A DNA stretch of 64,000 bases from Treponema sp. Lineage in GTDB: Bacteria; Spirochaetota; Spirochaetia; Treponematales; Treponemataceae. Made by a program: the position numbers and the translations under genes. Shown here one piece after another: positions 55,479-64,000 of this stretch. Under the pieces are notes generated by a model that made no database searches, was not told the DNA's origin, and was given only the letters and a program-made list of their open reading frames with translations. The first letter of the stretch is position 1; each line of letters opens with the position of its first letter. The DNA lies in NCBI GenBank assembly GCA_017464425.1, contig JAFUDX010000012.1, positions 1-64,000 on the forward strand, written 5' to 3'.

Positions 55479-57575
55479 TTATTGCTGTGGACGGCCGCCA
55501 TTGGCAAAATTGGTGATGCTGGTAGACTGAGCGTTTAAATTGTTGAGCGTTCCTTCCATTTGACCGTATTTATTGCGGAGCTGGGCTTCTTTTGCCGCAA
55601 GCTGCCCTTCAAGCCGCTTGATGTTGGATTCGGATGCTTTGATTTTTGTGTCGATTCCTGAGTTTTTGCTTGCGATGATGCCGCCACTTTGTGTCCAGCT
55701 GGTAAGCTGTCTGTCGATTGCAAAGCCGATTCCTGAGTCGATGACCAAATCGCCGTTTGAGTCGTAGCCGAACAGGTTTTTGATTTCGTCCATGTTTTGG
55801 TCTAAGGCAGAGTCAAGCTTTTTTTCGTCGATTTCAAGGTATCCGCGCATCTGGCTTGCCGCATAGCCGCCCGTGCTTCCCGAAGCCCTGCTTGAAATGC
55901 CGATTTGGTTGAGCATGGTGATGGTGGCTTCGTCTGCCCAGCGGTAGTTTGCCGTGACGATTGAGCGGAGTGAAGATTTTCCGTTCGTGAGTGAAAAATC
56001 GTTCTGGAACATGCCGAGTTTTTTTTCGGCTTCTTCTTTTTCTGAATCAGAAAGATAGTCCAGCTCAGAGATGATTTCGGGCTTGTTTTCGCTTAAAATC
56101 GTCATTTCGGCAAGCACCTGATTGTAGCGGCCAACGAATTCAATGAGTGAATTTTTTGCGCTTTCTTTGTCGCTTGAAATATCGATAGTCGCCGTTTCTT
56201 TGGTGGGAGCCTTTACATTGAGCGTGACATGGGGAACAACATCGTCGATTTTGTTTTCTGGACGGGTAATGGTGATTCCCTCGTATTTGATGATGGCATC
56301 TTTTGCTTCTGAAACGGGATTAACTGGCGAGTAGCCGAGATTCTTTTTTGAGTCGTATGCGGCAAATTGTGAAATTGAAACTTGCGTGCCTGTGTTTCGG
56401 TTTCGCACGACAATGCTTTCGATTTCGGGGTATTCTTTGAGCGGAATGGAAATTGTTTTTTCGCCAGATTGCTCGTCAAGCACAAGACTTGCCGTGTCGA
56501 TTTTGACTTCGCTTCCGTCTTTATTGTGAATATAAAAATCTTCCTGTCCTGTGATTGGAACAAGCGGCTCTTGGGAAATGGGCGGAAGCTCTGTTTCGCT
56601 TTGCTCATTCTGCACCGTGACCGTTTTGAAAGTGGCGACACCTGCGTCTGGAAGTTCTGGGCGCGTAGTGCGCTTGATGTTAAGTTCTTCGGTTAAATCC
56701 TCGACTTCTTGCGTTGAGTAAGTGAATTCAAACACTTCGCTTGAAGTGGAAAGGTATTCGTCTGGAATGTTGACGGTAAAGCCGCTTCGTGGCGGCACGA
56801 TGAATTTCTGGGAATCTTCGTCATAGTCAACGAATGTTTTGGTGAGTGGGGGCATGCCTGCCTGCTCTGTTTCGGGAAGTTTTGCGTTGGGAACGGTTGA
56901 TTCGTCAACTGGTTTTTCAAATTCTTGCAGTGATGAGCCGAATGAAACGACTTCATTTTTAGATTTTTGGACTAATTTATGCTCTAACGCGAAGGTGAGC
57001 GCGTCATCTTTTAAAACGAGCCTGTTTGCCTCGCCTGTTTTTAATGATTCGACTGAAAGCGCGGACTTTCCGTTGCTCACGCCGACGAGGGAGAATTTGA
57101 GCGTGTTTGCGCCGCGTTTGTTCATTGCGGTAACGAAATCAGAGAGCTTACCGCCTTTGTAATTGAAAGTTATTTTCTTTTCGCCGATTTCAAAGGTGTA
57201 CACGCCTTTGGGCACTTTGAGATTTTTGTTGATTTCTGCGGATAAAAAACGGTCTGCGGTGGCTTCTTGAATGACATCGATTTTAAATGATTCAAGACTT
57301 GCATCGCGGCCTGGTTCTGCAGTGATGGCGCGTTCGTCCGTTGATGAGGCGATTTTATTATTGAAAGGGTTTTCAAAAGAGTAGAGTGTTTTAGTGCTGT
57401 CGCGGAGTGCGGACATCTTTTGGTTTAGACCTCGCCACGCTCCCTGCTGCTCTTTGTACCTGTCAAGCGATTCCTGCTCACGAGTGAGAGAAATACGCTC
57501 TTTTTTCATCAGTGCGTCAATATAATCGTTTGTTTTATATTTGTCACTGACTCCAGGTATTGAAATTTCAGCCAT
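55479..57575 (-). CDS. fliD: Flagellar filament cap protein FliD (HAP2)
   Basis: A 698-residue cap at the tip of the filament, where flagellin subunits fold. N-terminal FliD_N features are SIPGVSDKYKTNDYIDALMK and EQESLDRYKEQQGAWRGLNQ; the C-terminal FliD_C part has LNQIGISSRASGSTGG, MRGYLEIDEKKLDSALDQNM and INNLFGY-like EIKNLFGYDSNGDLVIDSG, ending in a coiled coil. There is no signal peptide, as expected for flagellar export. The insertion in the middle (about 230-410) makes it longer than in enteric bacteria but usual for spirochaetes. GAGGGG precedes the ATG. It is 33 bases from flaG. Confidence 0.94.
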   Translation of the reverse strand: MAEISIPGVSDKYKTNDYIDALMKKERISLTREQESLDRYKEQQGAWRGLNQKMSALRDSTKTLYSFENPFNNKIASSTDERAITAEPGRDASLESFKIDVIQEATADRFLSAEINKNLKVPKGVYTFEIGEKKITFNYKGGKLSDFVTAMNKRGANTLKFSLVGVSNGKSALSVESLKTGEANRLVLKDDALTFALEHKLVQKSKNEVVSFGSSLQEFEKPVDESTVPNAKLPETEQAGMPPLTKTFVDYDEDSQKFIVPPRSGFTVNIPDEYLSTSSEVFEFTYSTQEVEDLTEELNIKRTTRPELPDAGVATFKTVTVQNEQSETELPPISQEPLVPITGQEDFYIHNKDGSEVKIDTASLVLDEQSGEKTISIPLKEYPEIESIVVRNRNTGTQVSISQFAAYDSKKNLGYSPVNPVSEAKDAIIKYEGITITRPENKIDDVVPHVTLNVKAPTKETATIDISSDKESAKNSLIEFVGRYNQVLAEMTILSENKPEIISELDYLSDSEKEEAEKKLGMFQNDFSLTNGKSSLRSIVTANYRWADEATITMLNQIGISSRASGSTGGYAASQMRGYLEIDEKKLDSALDQNMDEIKNLFGYDSNGDLVIDSGIGFAIDRQLTSWTQSGGIIASKNSGIDTKIKASESNIKRLEGQLAAKEAQLRNKYGQMEGTLNNLNAQSTSITNFANGGRPQQ

Positions 57576-57608
57576 AGTAATATCCCCTCAGATTACAGAA
57601 AACCAAAA

Positions 57609-57989
57609 TTAAATCATTTCGTCGAACAGAAGACCGATGGTTTTTCTGATTCGCACCTTTAGTTTCTGCAAGTCTTGAGATGGAATCTCCTTGATGACTT
57701 TATCTGTTGACGGGTCAACGATAGAAACTACAACCTGATTTAATTCCTGATTGACGTTAAACTGGACTTTACGCCCCATAACGACATCGGACAATCGTTG
57801 AAGCTGTTTTGCATCTTCTTTGACCTGGGCAAGATTATTTGTAATGTTCTGTACCACTTGGGCAGCATCTGCCATTGGAACTTCTGCCGGCTTTATGGGC
57901 GCGGCTGGTTTTACAGCTTTTGCTGCTCCGGAGTTATACGCGAAGTGGCCATCCATTGCCAAATTCTGCCCGACTGAACTAATATTCAT
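57609..57989 (-). CDS. flaG: FlaG family flagellar protein
   Basis: A 126-residue protein with the FlaG core at the C-terminus: RKVQFNVNQELNQVVVSIVD, then DPSTDKVIKEIPSQDLQKL. The N-terminal about 55 residues are low-complexity (AAKAVKPAAPIKPAEVPMAD). FlaG is linked to filament length control in other bacteria. A very strong ribosome-binding site (AGGAGGAAC) precedes the ATG. It is separated from the upstream flagellin by a stem-loop and from fliD by 33 bases. Confidence 0.88.
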   Translation of the reverse strand: MNISSVGQNLAMDGHFAYNSGAAKAVKPAAPIKPAEVPMADAAQVVQNITNNLAQVKEDAKQLQRLSDVVMGRKVQFNVNQELNQVVVSIVDPSTDKVIKEIPSQDLQKLKVRIRKTIGLLFDEMI

Positions 57990-58011
57990 GGGCTGTTCCT
58001 CCTGAAATTAA

Positions 58012-58039
58012 AGAGGAAAAGGGGCGCACCTTTCCCTCT
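58012..58039 (-). terminator. Stem-loop between flagellin and flaG
   Basis: AGAGGAAAAGG and CCTTTCCCTCT form an 11-bp stem with one mismatch around GGCGCA. On the minus strand it follows the flagellin gene, with only a weak U-run (TTTAATTT), so it may attenuate, giving much flagellin and less flaG-fliD mRNA. Confidence 0.5.
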
Positions 58040-58120
58040 TACGCTTTTGTTTGTCAAAAGACAACATCCAGAAGTCTCTTATATGGCAAACGCAAGCGAT
58101 TTATTGTGTGCTAGCAAGCC

Positions 58121-58969
58121 TTATCGGAGCAAAGCCAAGACATTCTGTGACTGGCTGTTTGCCTGTGCGAGCATAGCGGTTCCAGACTGTGTAAGAATCT
58201 GGTTCTTTGTGTATTCAACCATTTCAGAAGCCATGTCTGTATCACGGATGCGTGATTCAGCAGCCTGAAGGTTTTCGGCAGCAACACTTACGCCATTTGC
58301 AGCCATTTCAAAGCGATTCTGGTATGCACCAAGATCTGCACGCTGTTTAGAAACACTTTTGAGTGCTTCGTCGACAGTTGCAATCGCCATGTTAGCTGTG
58401 TCTGGGGTTGCGATTCCAATGCCCTCTTCTGAACCCTGTGCTCCTTTGAGACCGAGTGACTGAGCGGTCATTGTGCCGATATATACACGTTCGTTCTGGT
58501 CAACATTTGCTCCAATTTGGAACTGCATAATGCGGTCTGAATTCTGAGCGAATGAGCCTGTGAGCATATTCATTCCGTTGAACTGTGCCTGTGAAGCAAT
58601 GCGGTCAACTTCGGCGACAAGCTGTGAAACTTCCACCTGAATCTGCATGCGGTCTTCGTCTGAATAGATACCGTTCGCTGACTGAACTGCGAGCTCACGG
58701 ATTCGCTGAAGGATGTCAGTTGTTTCCTGCAAGTATCCTTCTGTAGCCTGGATAAACGAAACGCCGTTTTCGATGTTTCGGTTAGCCTGGTTCAATCCGC
58801 GGATCTGGCTGCGCATCTTCTCAGATACTGCCAATCCTGAAGCGTCGTCGCCAGCTTTGTTAATGCGCTGACCTGAGCTGAGTTTTTCGATGTTTCCCAT
58901 CAACTGGTCGTTAGAAACGCCCAATGTGCGGTTTGCATACAAAGAACTCATGTTGTGATTAATTACCAT
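58121..58969 (-). CDS. flaB: Flagellin core protein FlaB (copy A)
   Basis: A 282-residue periplasmic-flagellum core flagellin. The conserved ends are complete: [17 protein letters not shown], then [20 protein letters not shown] and [20 protein letters not shown] at the N-terminus; [20 protein letters not shown] and [10 protein letters not shown] at the C-terminus. The domain between about 140 and 190 is very short, as in spirochaetal FlaB, lacking D2/D3. No signal peptide. The gene has a strong GGAGG site in a structured leader. It is a close paralogue of the next flagellin; multiple FlaBs are usual in Treponema. Confidence 0.97.
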   Translation of the reverse strand: MVINHNMSSLYANRTLGVSNDQLMGNIEKLSSGQRINKAGDDASGLAVSEKMRSQIRGLNQANRNIENGVSFIQATEGYLQETTDILQRIRELAVQSANGIYSDEDRMQIQVEVSQLVAEVDRIASQAQFNGMNMLTGSFAQNSDRIMQFQIGANVDQNERVYIGTMTAQSLGLKGAQGSEEGIGIATPDTANMAIATVDEALKSVSKQRADLGAYQNRFEMAANGVSVAAENLQAAESRIRDTDMASEMVEYTKNQILTQSGTAMLAQANSQSQNVLALLR

Positions 58970-59424
58970 AATGTACGTCCTCCATGATAAGAAAAAAAAG
59001 ACAGATACAACATCGTGCTGTATGTCCCAGTCTGTGCAGGCTCCTTCCGGTTTTTGCGCCCCCGAAAGAGATTTAGACCTATTACAGCGGGAGACGATAT
59101 TGAAAAGCCTTCAACATCAACTTACGCTGTCACAGAAAGTCAAAGAGAACTTTTTCAAAGAACAAAAGGTGCGTCTAAACTCACACCAAAATGGTTTTAA
59201 GACTTTATATTGTCATTCTGAACTTGATTCAGAATCTAAGATGCTGAAATAAATTCAGCATGACAAATAGTAAATATCTATAATCATTATAGCGGGATTT
59301 TTGAAGAAAAGAAAGAGGGTAGAGCAAAAATCCGCGAAAATTTCTTGAAAGAGCCTTAAATGAATCCCCAAAATCTCTATTTTGTGAGAAAGTCACCAGA
59401 CTCTTCCAAGAAAATTATAATGCA
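58970..59424. other. 455-base intergenic region between the two flagellin genes
   Basis: No credible gene. From flaB copy A upward it holds the leader with GGAGG, a hairpin ATACAACA-TCG-TGCTGTAT (59005-59023), the palindromic repeat 59210-59266, a perfect 15-base palindrome CTATAATCATTATAG (59278-59292) containing a -10-like TATAAT on each strand, and AT-rich sequence next to the upstream flagellin stop. No clear sigma-28 promoter was found for copy A. Confidence 0.6.
59210..59266. repeat. Two-hairpin palindromic repeat between flagellin genes
   Basis: TTGTCAT (59210-59216) pairs with ATGACAA (59260-59266); within lie ATTCTGAA-CTTGA-TTCAGAAT (59215-59235) and ATGCTGAA-ATAAA-TTCAGCAT (59241-59261). 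It has the same plan as the element at 39802-39883, an outer stem around 8-bp hairpins, but different sequence. Confidence 0.6.
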
Positions 59425-60285
59425 CTATCGAAGCAGAGACAAGACATTCTGTGACTGAGTGTTTGCCTGAGCGAGCATTGCAGTTCCTGCCTGCTGGAGA
59501 ATTTCATTCTTTGTGAATTCTACCATCTGCTCAGCCATGTCTGTGTCACGGATTCTTGATTCTGAAGCCTGAAGATTTTCTGCGGCTACATCGAGGCCTT
59601 TGACTGCATATTCCATGCGGTTCTGATAGCCACCGAGGTCTGCGCGCTGTTTGTTAATCTTTTTGAGAGCTTCATCGAGAGTGCCGATTGCGCGGTTTGC
59701 TGATTCTGGTGTTGCGAGAGTCAGAATCTCTTCAGCTGCAACATCGCGGACACCAAGTGCTGCTGCGGTCATTGTGCCGATGAATACCTGCATGCGCTGA
59801 TCCATGTTTGCTCCGATATGGAACCACATAGAAGCAGTAACTGCATTTTCACCCTGGCTCTGAGCGAAGCGTCCGGTGAGCATGTTCATACCGTTGAACT
59901 GTGCCTGTGAAGCAATGCGGTCAACTTCTGCAACAAGCTGTGAGACTTCAACCTGAATCTGCATTCGGTCTTCATCAGAATAAATTCCGTTTGATGACTG
60001 AACTGCGAGTTCTCGGATACGCTGCATGATGTCAGTTGTTTCCTGCAAGTAGCCTTCTGCTACCTGAATGAAACTGATGCCATTCAAAGCGTTTTCTGAG
60101 GCTTTGTTGAGACCACGAATCTGGCTGCGCATCTTTTCAGATACTGCCAATCCTGAAGCGTCGTCTCCTGCGCGGTTGATTTTTTCTCCTGAAGAGAGTT
60201 TCTCCATGTCTTTTGAAAGACTAAGACCTGTTACGCCGAGCTGTCTGTCAGCGAACATTGCGGACATGTTGTGGTTAATGACCAT
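59425..60285 (-). CDS. flaB: Flagellin core protein FlaB (copy B)
   Basis: A 286-residue FlaB paralogue. N-terminal [37 protein letters not shown] and [21 protein letters not shown]-terminal [20 protein letters not shown] and [10 protein letters not shown]. It differs from copy A mainly around residues 145-200 ([20 protein letters not shown]). Transcription starts from a sigma-28 promoter with a 155-base leader that carries a GGA-loop hairpin. The ribosome-binding site GGAGG is eight bases before the ATG. Confidence 0.97.
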   Translation of the reverse strand: MVINHNMSAMFADRQLGVTGLSLSKDMEKLSSGEKINRAGDDASGLAVSEKMRSQIRGLNKASENALNGISFIQVAEGYLQETTDIMQRIRELAVQSSNGIYSDEDRMQIQVEVSQLVAEVDRIASQAQFNGMNMLTGRFAQSQGENAVTASMWFHIGANMDQRMQVFIGTMTAAALGVRDVAAEEILTLATPESANRAIGTLDEALKKINKQRADLGGYQNRMEYAVKGLDVAAENLQASESRIRDTDMAEQMVEFTKNEILQQAGTAMLAQANTQSQNVLSLLR

Positions 60286-60312
60286 AGTGTTTTCCTCCGT
60301 GGAAATGTGTTT

Positions 60313-60336
60313 CAGACTAAAATCCTTTTCAGTCTG
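60313..60336 (-). promoter_or_regulatory. Hairpin with a GGA loop in the flaB leader (candidate CsrA site)
   Basis: On the minus strand CAGACT-G-AAAA-GGA-TTTT-AGTCTG forms a 10-bp stem with one bulged base and a loop of exactly GGA. A second GGA pair lies in the ribosome-binding site (CACGGAGGAAA) 18 bases downstream. The pattern matches CsrA targets; binding is not shown. Confidence 0.45.
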
Positions 60337-60447
60337 TTTGAAAAAGGAAACTTCAGTATTACAAGGCTACATCCGTCTCCTTTTTCGTGACTCGCTTGCA
60401 AAGAAATTCTTCTACGAAGCTGTTCTCTGCATAACTTGTCCTTGTTA

Positions 60448-60475
60448 GTATCGGCGAGGGGCTTTAGAAACTTTA
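60448..60475 (-). promoter_or_regulatory. Sigma-28 (FliA) promoter of flaB copy B
   Basis: Minus strand TAAAGTTT (60468-60475), 12 bases, GCCGATAC (60448-60455); consensus TAAAGTTT-N11-GCCGATAA. Predicted +1 near 60441. Confidence 0.75.
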
Positions 60476-60530
60476 GAAAAATTTTTATTTTTTTTGAAAT
60501 TTTTTATGAAGTATGAGTGAATTTCTTTTC

Positions 60531-60559
60531 TTGACAATTTGCGCAATCGGTTGCACAAT
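60531..60559 (+). promoter_or_regulatory. Promoter of galT (leaderless)
   Basis: TTGACA (60531-60536), 17 bases, CACAAT (60554-60559). ATG at 60566 is seven bases after the -10 and lacks a ribosome-binding site. Confidence 0.55.
60539..60558. promoter_or_regulatory. LacI/GalR-family-like operator on the galT promoter
   Basis: TTGCGCAA-TCGG-TTGCACAA is an inverted repeat with one mismatch per half and a central CG, the form bound by LacI-family repressors (compare GCAA-N4-TTGC sites). It covers the spacer and -10 of the galT promoter, so a repressor would block transcription directly. Confidence 0.5.
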
Positions 60560-60565
60560 ATCCGT

Positions 60566-62083
60566 ATGAGCATTTTTACTGAAATCAACCGCTTAGTTTC
60601 ATATGGATTGAATACACATCTCATTCAAAACGATGATGTCATTTTCGCAAAGAACCAGCTTCTTCTTCTTCTTGGTCTTGACGGCTTTGAAACTGATGAA
60701 GATGCCGCTTCTCTTCCAAATGTTGAAGTGAGTGACCTTGAAGACATTCTCAAAAACATCCTTGATTACGCCGTTTCTAAAAATCTGACGGGCGGTGAGG
60801 GCGTGGTGTACCGTGATTTGTTCGACACGCGTCTTATGAGCGTTTTGGTCGATAAGCCGAGCGTTATCATCAAGCAATTCAACGAGTTGTATAAAAAATC
60901 TCCCAAAGAGGCGACCGATTTCTTCTATAAATTATCGCAGGATTCAGATTACATCCGTCGTTACCGTGTGTGCAAGGACGTAAAGTGGATTTCAAAAACG
61001 CCCTATGGCGACATGGACATCACGATAAACCTTTCAAAGCCCGAAAAAGACCCGAAGGCGATTGCCGCCGCCAAACTGATGAAGCAGGCAGGCTATCCGA
61101 AGTGCCTTTTGTGCAAAGAAAATGTGGGCTATGCGGGGCGCGTCAATCATCCTGCGCGTGAAAATCACCGTATCATTCCGATTGAACTTGCGGGTGAAAC
61201 ATGGGGCTTTCAGTATTCGCCGTATGTGTACTACAACGAGCACTGCATCGTGTTCAATTACGAGCATTCGCCAATGGCAATCACCAAAAAGACATTCGAG
61301 CGACTGTTGGATTTTGTGGCGAAATTCCCGCACTACACGATTGGAAGCAATGCCGATTTGCCGATTGTTGGCGGCTCGATTTTAACGCACGACCATTTTC
61401 AGGGCGGCGCGTACGAATTTGCAATGGCGCGCGCTCCGATTGAGAAAAAATTCACGGTCAAAGGTTTTGAAGATGTAAACGCGGGAATCGTGCTCTGGCC
61501 GATGAGCGTGATTCGCATTTCTTCTAGCCAAAAAGAACGGCTCGTGGAATTTGCCGAGCATGTTTTGCAAAAATGGCGCGTGTATTCTGACGAAAAAGCC
61601 TTCATTTTTGCCGAAACCGACGGCGAAAAGCACAACACGTTGAACCCGATTGCACGAAAGAGAGGCGATTTATTTGAACTCGACTTAGTTTTGCGCAACA
61701 ATATCACCACGAAAGAGCATCCGCTGGGCGTATATCACCCGCACGCGGAACTGCACCACATCAAAAAAGAAAATATCGGCTTGATTGAAGTGATGGGGCT
61801 TGCGATTCTGCCCGGTCGCTTGAAGACGGAACTTTCTGATTTGAATGAAGCCATGCGCTCTGGAAAAGATATTTCTTCTGACGAAAATCTTTCAAAACAT
61901 GCCGATTGGGTCGCAGAACTTTGCACAAAGTACGATTTTGCTTCGATGACTGAAGAAAAAGTCGATTCCGTGCTCAAAGAAGAGGTCGGCCATGTGTTCA
62001 GCAAAGTTCTGGAGCATGCGGGCGTGTACAAATGCACGGCGGAAGGAAGAGCGGCATTTGCGCGATTTATAGACATGCTGTAA
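60566..62083 (+). CDS. galT: UDP-glucose--hexose-1-phosphate uridylyltransferase, class II
   Basis: A 505-residue enzyme of the Leloir pathway: exchanges UMP between UDP-glucose and galactose-1-phosphate. The class II (Firmicutes-type) GalT is recognised by NHPARENHRIIPIELAGE, FQYSPYVYYNEHCIVFNYEH, the active-site segment VGGSILTHDHFQGG (HxH) and HPLGVYHPHAELHHIKKENI. I start at MSIFTEI; nine further upstream codons exist but contain the operator. It is controlled by a LacI-type operator, fitting sugar induction. No galK or galE adjoins it. Confidence 0.93.
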   Translation: MSIFTEINRLVSYGLNTHLIQNDDVIFAKNQLLLLLGLDGFETDEDAASLPNVEVSDLEDILKNILDYAVSKNLTGGEGVVYRDLFDTRLMSVLVDKPSVIIKQFNELYKKSPKEATDFFYKLSQDSDYIRRYRVCKDVKWISKTPYGDMDITINLSKPEKDPKAIAAAKLMKQAGYPKCLLCKENVGYAGRVNHPARENHRIIPIELAGETWGFQYSPYVYYNEHCIVFNYEHSPMAITKKTFERLLDFVAKFPHYTIGSNADLPIVGGSILTHDHFQGGAYEFAMARAPIEKKFTVKGFEDVNAGIVLWPMSVIRISSSQKERLVEFAEHVLQKWRVYSDEKAFIFAETDGEKHNTLNPIARKRGDLFELDLVLRNNITTKEHPLGVYHPHAELHHIKKENIGLIEVMGLAILPGRLKTELSDLNEAMRSGKDISSDENLSKHADWVAELCTKYDFASMTEEKVDSVLKEEVGHVFSKVLEHAGVYKCTAEGRAAFARFIDML

Positions 62084-62128
62084 ACTTGACAAATGTTCGT
62101 TCTTTAGCGAAGATTTTGTCAGTCGCAT

Positions 62129-64000
62129 ATGTCAAAACGCTTTCTTCAAATCGTATTGAATATTCCTATCAACCAGTCGTTCACCTACCTTGACTGTGAA
62201 AATGCGGAGAACAAAAGCCGTGTGGGCTGTCGCGCGGACTTGAAATTCGGCAACCGCCGCATGACGGGCTTTGTGATTTCTGAAAGCGATGCTTTGCCGA
62301 GCGATTGCCCCGTGGAAGAAAGCAAAATCCGCCCGATTCTGCGCATTCTTGACGACGAGCCGATTTTTACCGAGGAACTTTCCGAGCTTGCCGCCTGGGT
62401 GTCGCATTATTACCTTTGTTCGGTGGGCGAATCGGTGAGCGCGATGATTCCGAGCGGAAAGCGTGAGAGTGACGCGGGCGGTTTTTCGTTTTTGGAAGAA
62501 TCGCCTGAGACAAAAGCGCGTGAGCTGAGTGATGAGCAAAAACAAGCGGTGGATGAAGTTGTGACTTCGGATTCAAATCTTCACTACCTTTACGGTGCGA
62601 CGGGCACTGGTAAGACCGAAGTGTTTATGCAAGTTTGTGAGCGGCTTTTGTCACAAGGGAAGGGCGTGATTTACCTTGTGCCTGAAATCGGGCTTACGAA
62701 GCAAGTGATTGAGGCAGTTGTCTCGCGTTTTGGGAACACTGCCGCCGTCTTGCATTCTGGTCTTACGCCGAGCCAAAAACTTTCTGAGTGGCGGCGGATT
62801 TTGAATCGGGAGGCGCGTATTGTCATCGGGGCGAGGAGCGCGGTCTTTGCGCCCGTGCCTGATTTGGGCATGATTATCATTGACGAAGAGCATGACGGCT
62901 CGTATAAATCGGGGAATACGCCGCGCTATCATGCTCGGCAGGTCGCCATGTATCGTTGTAGCAAAAAGAAAATCCCGCTTTTGATGGGAAGCGCGACCCC
63001 GAGCGTGGAAGCGTGGCACTTAATGGAAACGGGCGGAATCAAAAAACATGTCCTCACGCGCCGCCTTGCGGGCGGGGCAATGCCTCAAATAAAATGCGTG
63101 AACCTTTCGGGACTTTCGATTGACGGCGCGATTTCTCCCGTTCTGCAAAAAGAAATCGAAGAAACGCTTGCGCAAAAACGGCAGACGATTCTCTTTTTGA
63201 ACCGCCGCGGCTTCACTCACTTTTTCCGCTGTAACTCGTGCGGCTTTGAGCTTAAGTGCAAAAACTGCTCCGTCTCGCTCACCTTCCACAAAGCGGAAAA
63301 GCGGCTTCGCTGTCACTATTGCGGCTACTCGGTCGCTCCGCCACAACAATGCCCCGAATGCGGTTCGCTCGATGTGGGCTATTCTGGCTTTGGCACGGAG
63401 TTCATCGAAACGGAAGTGAAGGCGAAATTCCCGAATGCGCGTGTCGTGCGCGTGGACACTGATTCCTTGAATCACAAGGGCGAGCTTACCGAAAAACTCG
63501 ATGCGTTCAAAAAAGGCGAATACGACATCATGCTTGGCACTCAGATGGTTGCGAAGGGCTTGAATTTCCCGAACCTCAAACTGGTGGGCGTGGTGCTCGC
63601 TGACACGGGCTTGCATTTGCCCGATTTCCGAGCGGCGGAACGCACTTTCGCGCTCATTACGCAAGTCGCAGGCAGGGCGGGCAGGTTTTTCCCCGACGGA
63701 AAAGTGCTCGTTCAGACCTATTGCCCCGATTCTGAGCCGATTGCCTACGCCGTGGCAGGAAAAACCGAAGCATTTTACGAAAGCGAAGTGAAAACGCGCG
63801 AGATGCTGAACTTCCCGCCGTTCGCACGCATGTTGCGTCTCGTCTTCCGCGCACCGAGCGAAAAACAGGCTGCCAGTGGCGCGAACGGAGCGGCGGCGAT
63901 TTTGTACAAAATCTTGGCGGGAGCGCGCGCAAACGCTTCAAAATTGCAGGAAGCCGCCCGCCACACCGAAATTCTAGGCCCCGCCGAGTGCCCGCTTTCA
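62129..64000 (+). CDS. priA: Primosomal protein N' (PriA helicase), 3' end outside window
   Basis: Open from ATG 62129 to the window edge (624 codons, no stop). It restarts stalled replication forks. The N-terminal 3'-DNA-end-binding domain starts LQIVLNIPINQSFTYLDC; Walker A is GATGTGKTEVF, Walker B is IIIDEEHDGSYKS (DEEH). Eight zinc-binding cysteines are seen in CNSCGFELKCKNC and CHYCGY...CPECG, and helicase motifs V/VI in MLGTQMVAKGLNFPNL and LITQVAGRAGRF. About the last tenth is missing. It begins 45 bases after galT, with no clear terminator between. Confidence 0.95.
   Translation, partial: MSKRFLQIVLNIPINQSFTYLDCENAENKSRVGCRADLKFGNRRMTGFVISESDALPSDCPVEESKIRPILRILDDEPIFTEELSELAAWVSHYYLCSVGESVSAMIPSGKRESDAGGFSFLEESPETKARELSDEQKQAVDEVVTSDSNLHYLYGATGTGKTEVFMQVCERLLSQGKGVIYLVPEIGLTKQVIEAVVSRFGNTAAVLHSGLTPSQKLSEWRRILNREARIVIGARSAVFAPVPDLGMIIIDEEHDGSYKSGNTPRYHARQVAMYRCSKKKIPLLMGSATPSVEAWHLMETGGIKKHVLTRRLAGGAMPQIKCVNLSGLSIDGAISPVLQKEIEETLAQKRQTILFLNRRGFTHFFRCNSCGFELKCKNCSVSLTFHKAEKRLRCHYCGYSVAPPQQCPECGSLDVGYSGFGTEFIETEVKAKFPNARVVRVDTDSLNHKGELTEKLDAFKKGEYDIMLGTQMVAKGLNFPNLKLVGVVLADTGLHLPDFRAAERTFALITQVAGRAGRFFPDGKVLVQTYCPDSEPIAYAVAGKTEAFYESEVKTREMLNFPPFARMLRLVFRAPSEKQAASGANGAAAILYKILAGARANASKLQEAARHTEILGPAECPLS

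Noticed and set aside
58105..58130. TCCGATAA on the minus strand as a sigma-28 promoter for flaG-fliD
   Set aside because: It lies within the flagellin 3' coding end and no TAAA box sits at the right distance.

Overview
The window looks like a chromosome segment of a host-associated, saccharolytic Treponema (Spirochaetes). The evidence is two FlaB-type flagellins next to flaG and fliD, relaxed spirochaetal lipoboxes on several surface proteins, a TAXI-type TRAP transporter with its DUF1850 partner, a YraN operon, and giant Ig-like repeat lipoproteins. No phage, integrase, transposase or CRISPR array was seen. The sequence was read by eye with no database search, so family calls rest on motifs and context.

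Layout. 1-2.5 kb: the end of a sensor kinase, its LuxR-type response regulator, a decayed membrane-sensor pseudogene and an orphan PotA-type ATPase. 2.6-8.9 kb: AzlCD amino-acid exporter, MATE pump, a secreted WD40 protein with a C-terminal beta-barrel-like segment behind a sigma-28-like promoter, a rhomboid protease and YchF. 9.1-28.7 kb: two adjacent paralogous giant lipoproteins (about 3,300 and 3,230 residues), the first preceded by a nine-C tract inside a potential RNA switch. 28.8-38.7 kb: DUF58 protein, ArgB, TGS-type nucleoside kinase, AsnRS, a YihY/cNMP fusion, a long GuaA, a PilZ protein behind a G9 tract, and a small export protein. 38.8-43.7 kb: TAXI TRAP operon and an orphan DctP-type binding protein. 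43.7-49.7 kb: a small-gene YraN operon, tRNA-Leu, Lgt, RidA, a GH105-like hydrolase and ArgS. 49.8-60.5 kb: a minus-strand flagellar cluster (flaB, flaB, flaG, fliD, unknown, PilZ, unknown, tsaE, tsaB, flgN, flgK). 60.5-64 kb: class II galT under a LacI-family-like operator, and the start of priA.

Themes across the window. (i) Many genes have a -10 box 6-11 nt before the start codon and no Shine-Dalgarno, implying leaderless mRNAs. (ii) Two nine-base homopolymer tracts (C9, G9) lie in 5' leaders, as in phase-variable treponemal genes. (iii) Several intergenic gaps hold different imperfect palindromes, two of them cloverleaf-like, which look like small non-autonomous repeats; a fragment of a further repeat has become coding sequence in front of the second giant's signal peptide. 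(iv) Motility and c-di-GMP signalling recur: two PilZ proteins, an isolated module resembling an HD-GYP N-terminus, and a GGA-loop hairpin in a flagellin leader that could bind CsrA.

The most unusual region is the giant lipoprotein locus with its C-tract leader.
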